A program made the position numbers and the translations under genes. Of a DNA stretch of 64,000 bases, positions 60,460 through 64,000 are shown in pieces (within the stretch, counting starts at the first letter, position 1; the number at the start of each line of letters is the position of its first letter). The stretch lies in assembly GCF_000472785.1 (NCBI RefSeq), contig NZ_AXAL01000014.1:1-64000 (forward strand), written 5' to 3'. The notes beneath the pieces were generated by a model that was not told the DNA's origin, ran no database searches, and saw nothing but the letters and a program-made list of their open reading frames with translations. This DNA is from Mesorhizobium loti CJ3sym (lineage in GTDB: Bacteria; Pseudomonadota; Alphaproteobacteria; Rhizobiales; Rhizobiaceae).

Positions 60460-60552
60460 CAAAAACCAGAGATTTCGATCTTGCGCGGCATTGGGGCGGA
60501 AATCCGGGCGACAGGCAACGAATCACAGCTGGCGGCAACTGTAGCGGCAGGC

Positions 60553-61035
60553 TCACGAGCGATGATAGGGGTGGCCGGAGAGGATCGTCGCCACCCTGTA
60601 GAGCTGCTCTCCCAGCATCACGCGCACCAGCTGATGCGGCCAAGTCAGCGCGCCAAACGACAGCTTCAGTTCGGCCTGGTCGCGCAGCGACGGATCGTGA
60701 CCGTCGGCGCCGCCTATGGCGAGCACCAGCGCCTTGCGGCCGCCATCGCGCAACTGCCCGATGCGATTGGCGAAATCTTGCGAGGAAAGGTTTTTGCCGC
60801 GCTCATCGAGCAGGATCAGGGCCGTGCCCGGCTGCAGCTGCACCAGCAGCCTTGAACCCTCGTCACGTTGGCGCTCGGCAGCGCTCTGCGCCCGGCCCTC
60901 GGCGATCTCGGTAATCCCGGCGAATTCGAGCCCGACCGCAGGCCCGCTCTTGGCGAACCGCTCGAAATAGCGGTCGGCAAGTTCCCTCTCGGGGCCGGCT
61001 TTCATCCGGCCCACGGCATGAACTGAAATCTTCAT
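60553..61035 (-). CDS. rlmH: 23S rRNA (pseudouridine(1915)-N3)-methyltransferase
   Basis: A 160-residue SPOUT-class methyltransferase starting MKISVHAVGRMKAGPERELA. GTALILLDERGKNLSSQDFA, ALVLAIGGADGHDPSLRDQA and LSFGALTWPHQLVRVMLGEQ form the SAM site and the trefoil knot, ending LYRVATILSGHPYHRS. It methylates Psi1915 of 23S rRNA. In most proteobacteria it follows rsfS, as here, with one repeat between. Confidence 0.96.
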   Translation of the reverse strand: MKISVHAVGRMKAGPERELADRYFERFAKSGPAVGLEFAGITEIAEGRAQSAAERQRDEGSRLLVQLQPGTALILLDERGKNLSSQDFANRIGQLRDGGRKALVLAIGGADGHDPSLRDQAELKLSFGALTWPHQLVRVMLGEQLYRVATILSGHPYHRS

Positions 61036-61056
61036 CCCGCCTCTATAAGCCGTTAG

Positions 61057-61099
61057 TGCATGTCGCCCAAAGCTGAAATCCGATTTTGGGCAACGACAC
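61057..61099. repeat. Palindromic repeat, TGCATGTCG family, copy 2
   Basis: GTGCATGTCGCCCAAA (61057-61072) and TTTGGGCAACGACAC (61085-61099) pair apart from the CAA bulge and two mismatches. It lies between rsfS and rlmH and resembles copy 1 at 60414-60459. Confidence 0.8.
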
Positions 61100-61107
61100 A
61101 GAGCAGC

Positions 61108-61485
61108 TTAGTGAAGGGTCTCTTCCTCGAGATCCGGTGACTGCCACATCTTTTCGAGATTGTAGAAGTCGCGGACTTCGGGGCGGAAGACGTGGACGAT
61201 AATATCGCCTGAATCGATCAGGACCCAGTCGGCACCGGACAGCCCCTCGACGCGCGCCGTGCCGAGGCCGGCATCCTTGAGCGCCTTGAGGAGATGGTCG
61301 GCGACAGCCGAGACATGACGGTGCGATCGACCCGACGCGACAACCATGTAGTCGCCGAGGCTCGATTTCCCCTGAATGTCGATTGAGACAATATTTTCGG
61401 CCTTGGAGTCTTCCAGACTGGCAAGGACCGTCTTGATGGCACGGGACACGGCGTCGTCTACGCTGATCCCGGCCGGCGAAGGCAT
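61108..61485 (-). CDS. rsfS: Ribosome silencing factor
   Basis: A 125-residue protein from the ATG at 61485, eight bases after GAAGG; longer starts exist (GTG at 61572). The RsfS fold is shown by NIVSIDIQGKSSLGDYMVVA, SGRSHRHVSAVADHLLKAL, WVLIDSGDIIVHVFRPEVRD and the conserved end FYNLEKMWQSPD. It binds L14 and prevents subunit joining when nutrients are low. Start choice follows the typical length of the family. Confidence 0.94.
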   Translation of the reverse strand: MPSPAGISVDDAVSRAIKTVLASLEDSKAENIVSIDIQGKSSLGDYMVVASGRSHRHVSAVADHLLKALKDAGLGTARVEGLSGADWVLIDSGDIIVHVFRPEVRDFYNLEKMWQSPDLEEETLH

Positions 61486-61665
61486 GATATCGGCCTTCTT
61501 CCGCAGTGCTGTTCTCAGTGTATTTCCTTTCGCAGCAAGAACAACCAAATCACCCCCTAAAGCAGGTGACACCGCTTAGATAGGCAGAGTTCCCTGACAG
61601 TTTCAAGACGCAGACGTGGAAGCATAGTCGCCAGGCATCAAGAGCGAAGCCTCGTCGGCCAGCGG

Positions 61666-62955
61666 TCAGCCCGATTTCCTGGTACTATCTTCAGGCGCAT
61701 AGGCGAGTTCGACCGGCAGCGGCGCCTGCGCCGTCATCGGCGCGAAGCTGCCGGTCTCGGTGGCCGGAACGGCTTGCGTGGTGAACACGCGCAACAGCAC
61801 GAACAGGCAGAAGATGGCGGCGATGAGGATCGCCACGTAGATGAACGCCTGCGTTCCAAAGACGGCCGACAGCGCGGTCACGATGCCCGGCACGATGAAC
61901 CCCGACAGCGACCATGCAAACAAGAGCGAGCTGGACAGCGCCACCATGTCCTCCTTGCCGGCACGGTCGGAGGCATGTGCGCTGGAGAGCGAATAAATCG
62001 ATTCCGACGCGCCATCCCAGATGATGTAGATCGCCACCAGTGCACTCAGCGCGCCACCGTCGAAGCCAAGCGCCAAAACACCCGCGACCATGGCGAGCGC
62101 GGAAGCCGCGATCAGCACGTAGCGACGGTCGGTGCGGTCGGAGATCCAGCCGAGCGGGATCTGCAGGATCAGCGTGCCGACCGGCATCGCCGAAAGCAGC
62201 AGCGCCACATCGCCCTGGCTGTAGCCTTTGGCTGTGGCATGGATCGGCGCGAAGCCGGCGATTGCCATCGACAGGCCGCCGACCGCAAGCATGCCGGCGA
62301 CGCCGACCGGCGAAATCCGCCATGCCCGGCGCAGCGCCACTGAGGCCGCCTGCGGCGCCGGTGGCTGCGCCAGCCGCGTCATGCCGACAGGCAGGATCGA
62401 CAGGGCCGTGAAGACGATGCCGATCAACGGCGCATCCGCGGTCCTGACGTCGACCAGCGCCAGCGTCGCGTAGCCAACACCTAGCCCGGCGACATAGGCG
62501 ACGTAGAAAAAGGCCATCACCCGGCCGCGTATGGCATTGGCGACGGCATCGTTAAGCCAGCTCTGCGCGACGATGAACAGGCCACATATGGCAAAGCCGT
62601 AAAGGGCACGGGCGGCGATCCAGAAAACCGGATGCGGCCCGGCGCCGACGGCGGCATTGGCCAGCGCGATCAGCGCCGACAGCACCATGAAGGCGCGGGC
62701 ATGGCCGACCCTGCGCACCAGCGGCCCGGTCAGGATGCAGCCGGCGAGGCCGCCGGCCGAAAGGCCGGTTATGATGAGCCCGGCCCAGGTCGGATCGAAG
62801 CCTTCGACACCAAGCCGGACCGGGATATAGGCAAACATCAGCCCGTTGCCGACGGCGATCAGCGCCATCGACACGATGACGCTGGCAATCGCGATCAGCG
62901 GCGTCGGCGCGCTGTCGTGATCTCGCTCGATCGTGGCCCGGTTCTTGTCCAGCAT
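61666..62955 (-). CDS. MFS transporter
   Basis: A 429-residue protein with 12 predicted helices. ALIAVGNGLMFAYIPVRLGV begins the first helix, and TGPLVRRVGHARAFMVLSAL and GWISDRTDRRYVLIAASALA are motif-A type loops 2-3 and 8-9. Substrate unknown; the pattern resembles the YcaD/YfcJ-like group of the superfamily. It lies between rsfS and the glycosyltransferase gene on the same strand, breaking the nadD-rsfS neighbourhood. Confidence 0.9.
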   Translation of the reverse strand: MLDKNRATIERDHDSAPTPLIAIASVIVSMALIAVGNGLMFAYIPVRLGVEGFDPTWAGLIITGLSAGGLAGCILTGPLVRRVGHARAFMVLSALIALANAAVGAGPHPVFWIAARALYGFAICGLFIVAQSWLNDAVANAIRGRVMAFFYVAYVAGLGVGYATLALVDVRTADAPLIGIVFTALSILPVGMTRLAQPPAPQAASVALRRAWRISPVGVAGMLAVGGLSMAIAGFAPIHATAKGYSQGDVALLLSAMPVGTLILQIPLGWISDRTDRRYVLIAASALAMVAGVLALGFDGGALSALVAIYIIWDGASESIYSLSSAHASDRAGKEDMVALSSSLLFAWSLSGFIVPGIVTALSAVFGTQAFIYVAILIAAIFCLFVLLRVFTTQAVPATETGSFAPMTAQAPLPVELAYAPEDSTRKSG

Positions 62956-63031
62956 TCATGCACCATCGCCCAGTGTACGGCGAAAAGCCGCCGCAAAAGC
63001 GACATCGCCGGACGGGCGGCCGTGCGGAACT

Positions 63032-63802
63032 TCACATGGCCAGGATTTCGCCGAGCGGCGAGGTCGGCGGCACGTCGGCGAACGACAGCTTGCGCAACGA
63101 ACCGCGCCAGAGGTGGATTGCCAAAGTATCTGGCTTGATCAGGTCGGCGATGGACCGTTGCGGATCGAGCAGCGTGCCCTGGCCTTCGATATTGGAATAG
63201 AACACATTCTGGGCCGATGCTTGGTCGAGTAGCCCGTGCTTGCGCACCAGATGGGTCAGCAGTGGCGGCCCGAGCGAGGCATGCGGCAGGTTCTCGAACC
63301 CCTTGAGCTGCCCGAGCGCGCGCCGAGCGCCGAAGCGCAACCGCTTGCTCCATGAATACCATTCCGGAAACCGCTCGGGATGATCGACCATCCCGGCGAG
63401 ATCGCCCAGGATCGGCGAGTCCACGGGCAGGCTCAGCACCGCATTGTTGATCCGGGTCGGGCTCTCCCAGCCGAACATGTAAGGACGGCGCGGCAAGGGC
63501 TTGATGCAATACATGTCGCAGTCGACATAGATCTCGGCCCCGGTGGTAAGCAGCTTGTAGCGGAAGATATTGCCGAACAGCGAATAGCTGCCATTGCGGT
63601 GGACGATAACGCGCTGGCGCGGCAGGATGTTCGTCGCGTCCGCGAGCTCTACGCCCGACGGCGCATCGCCGGGATCATCGTAGACGTGCAGCACGGTGCG
63701 GTGACCAAGGCGGACGAGGGATTTGAGGCAGGCGACTTGCATCGGCCCGAGCGGCCCGCCGATCCAGAAAGCGTGGACGGTGGGCAGACCGGGATCTATC
63801 AC
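63032..63802 (-). CDS. Glycosyltransferase with DXD motif (GT32-like)
   Basis: A GTG start at 63802 overlaps the nadD stop (GTGA) and gives 256 residues. TVHAFWIGGPLGPMQVACLK is a typical N-terminus of capsule- or lipid-sugar-modifying transferases, and TGAEIYVDCDMYCIKPL (about residues 89-105) holds the D-x-D metal/nucleotide-sugar motif. The C-terminal IHLWRGSLRK is the usual acceptor-side His. It would transfer a sugar to a surface polysaccharide. The donor is not evident. Confidence 0.85.
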   Translation of the reverse strand: MIDPGLPTVHAFWIGGPLGPMQVACLKSLVRLGHRTVLHVYDDPGDAPSGVELADATNILPRQRVIVHRNGSYSLFGNIFRYKLLTTGAEIYVDCDMYCIKPLPRRPYMFGWESPTRINNAVLSLPVDSPILGDLAGMVDHPERFPEWYSWSKRLRFGARRALGQLKGFENLPHASLGPPLLTHLVRKHGLLDQASAQNVFYSNIEGQGTLLDPQRSIADLIKPDTLAIHLWRGSLRKLSFADVPPTSPLGEILAM

Positions 63803-64000
63803 GACTTCGCCATCCTGCGGATCGCGCTCGACGACAGCGATGAGCGCGGGCCGTGGATGAAGGTCCAGGCCGGCGCCTGCATGCGGGCAAGCAGCGGCGC
63901 GTCGCCTTCATCGATACGGGCATAATCGAAGGTCTTGGCGACGACCGATGACAGGAACGACAGCGTCGCGCCCGGCCGGTCGATAACCGCGATCGGGAAG
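63799..64000 (-). CDS. nadD: Nicotinate-nucleotide adenylyltransferase, C-terminal part (cut by window edge)
   Basis: The minus-strand frame is open from base 64000 to the TGA at 63801-63799 and gives 66 residues, including FPIAVIDRPGATLSFLSSVV, FDYARIDEGDAPLLARMQAP and AWTFIHGPRSSLSSSAIRRM. The RPG, W-T-F-I-H-G and SS-x-x-IR segments are typical of the C-terminus of rhizobial NadD, which joins ATP to nicotinate mononucleotide. It overlaps the start of the glycosyltransferase gene. In other alphaproteobacteria rsfS follows directly. Confidence 0.85.
   Translation of the reverse strand, partial: FPIAVIDRPGATLSFLSSVVAKTFDYARIDEGDAPLLARMQAPAWTFIHGPRSSLSSSAIRRMAKS

Overview
The window is about 63% GC and reads as the chromosome of an alphaproteobacterium of the Rhizobiales, most likely Mesorhizobium or a close relative. 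The signs are a cysteine-free L31, a GapR/DUF2312 protein, an Lrp-DMT pair, the ThiE-like/Sel1/efp/suhB block, a 1152-residue pyruvate carboxylase, the nadD...rsfS-rlmH-envC-ctpA-rppH block, and small palindromic intergenic repeats of the kind that are abundant in Mesorhizobium. Species assignment is inference; no database was searched.

Layout. 1-275: tail of an IS5-family transposase and its element end. 0.27-3.4 kb: TauE-like exporter, methyltransferase, Lrp regulator divergent from a DMT exporter. 3.5-7.6 kb: ThiE-like protein, Sel1-repeat lipidless secreted protein, elongation factor P, inositol phosphatase, hemolysin-III-like protein. 7.7-9.8 kb: MotA/ExbB-like and MotB/OmpA-like pair. 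10-17.2 kb: small secreted protein, DUF1304 protein, a compound repeat, M32 carboxypeptidase, DUF3857/transglutaminase protein, ABC exporter, L31. 17.2-24.5 kb: TetR-controlled oxidoreductase pair, SelW-like/RDD pair, YebC, TerC, YmdB-type phosphodiesterase, 5-formyl-THF cyclo-ligase preceded by a 6S RNA. 24.6-30.5 kb: MoxR ATPase and its VWA partner separated by an MFS/LysR/GNAT block; MsrB. 30.5-35.3 kb: GapR operon and pyruvate carboxylase.

35.4-41.9 kb is a complete branched-chain amino-acid ABC importer operon (livH-livM-livG-livF-DUF6867-livK), closed by a strong terminator; its LivG carries an extra C-terminal helix-hairpin-helix-like domain. 42.3-49.3 kb holds a solitary ectoine-synthase-like gene with its own LysR regulator, then a trans-4-hydroxy-L-proline catabolic operon (HypD deaminase, HypO dehydrogenase, HypRE epimerase) divergent from a FadR-type GntR regulator with two matching operators, then methylmalonate-semialdehyde dehydrogenase with another LysR.

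50.5-53.1 kb is the most unusual pair: two translationally coupled predicted lipoproteins, one a phospholipase-A2-like protein and the other phospholipase-D-like. 53.2-55.7 kb is an alanine racemase/D-amino-acid dehydrogenase pair. 55.8-64 kb is a minus-strand housekeeping block (rppH, polysaccharide-deacetylase-like, ctpA, envC, rlmH, rsfS) with an MFS gene and a glycosyltransferase placed before it, and the 3' end of nadD at the window edge. No tRNA, rRNA or CRISPR array was seen.
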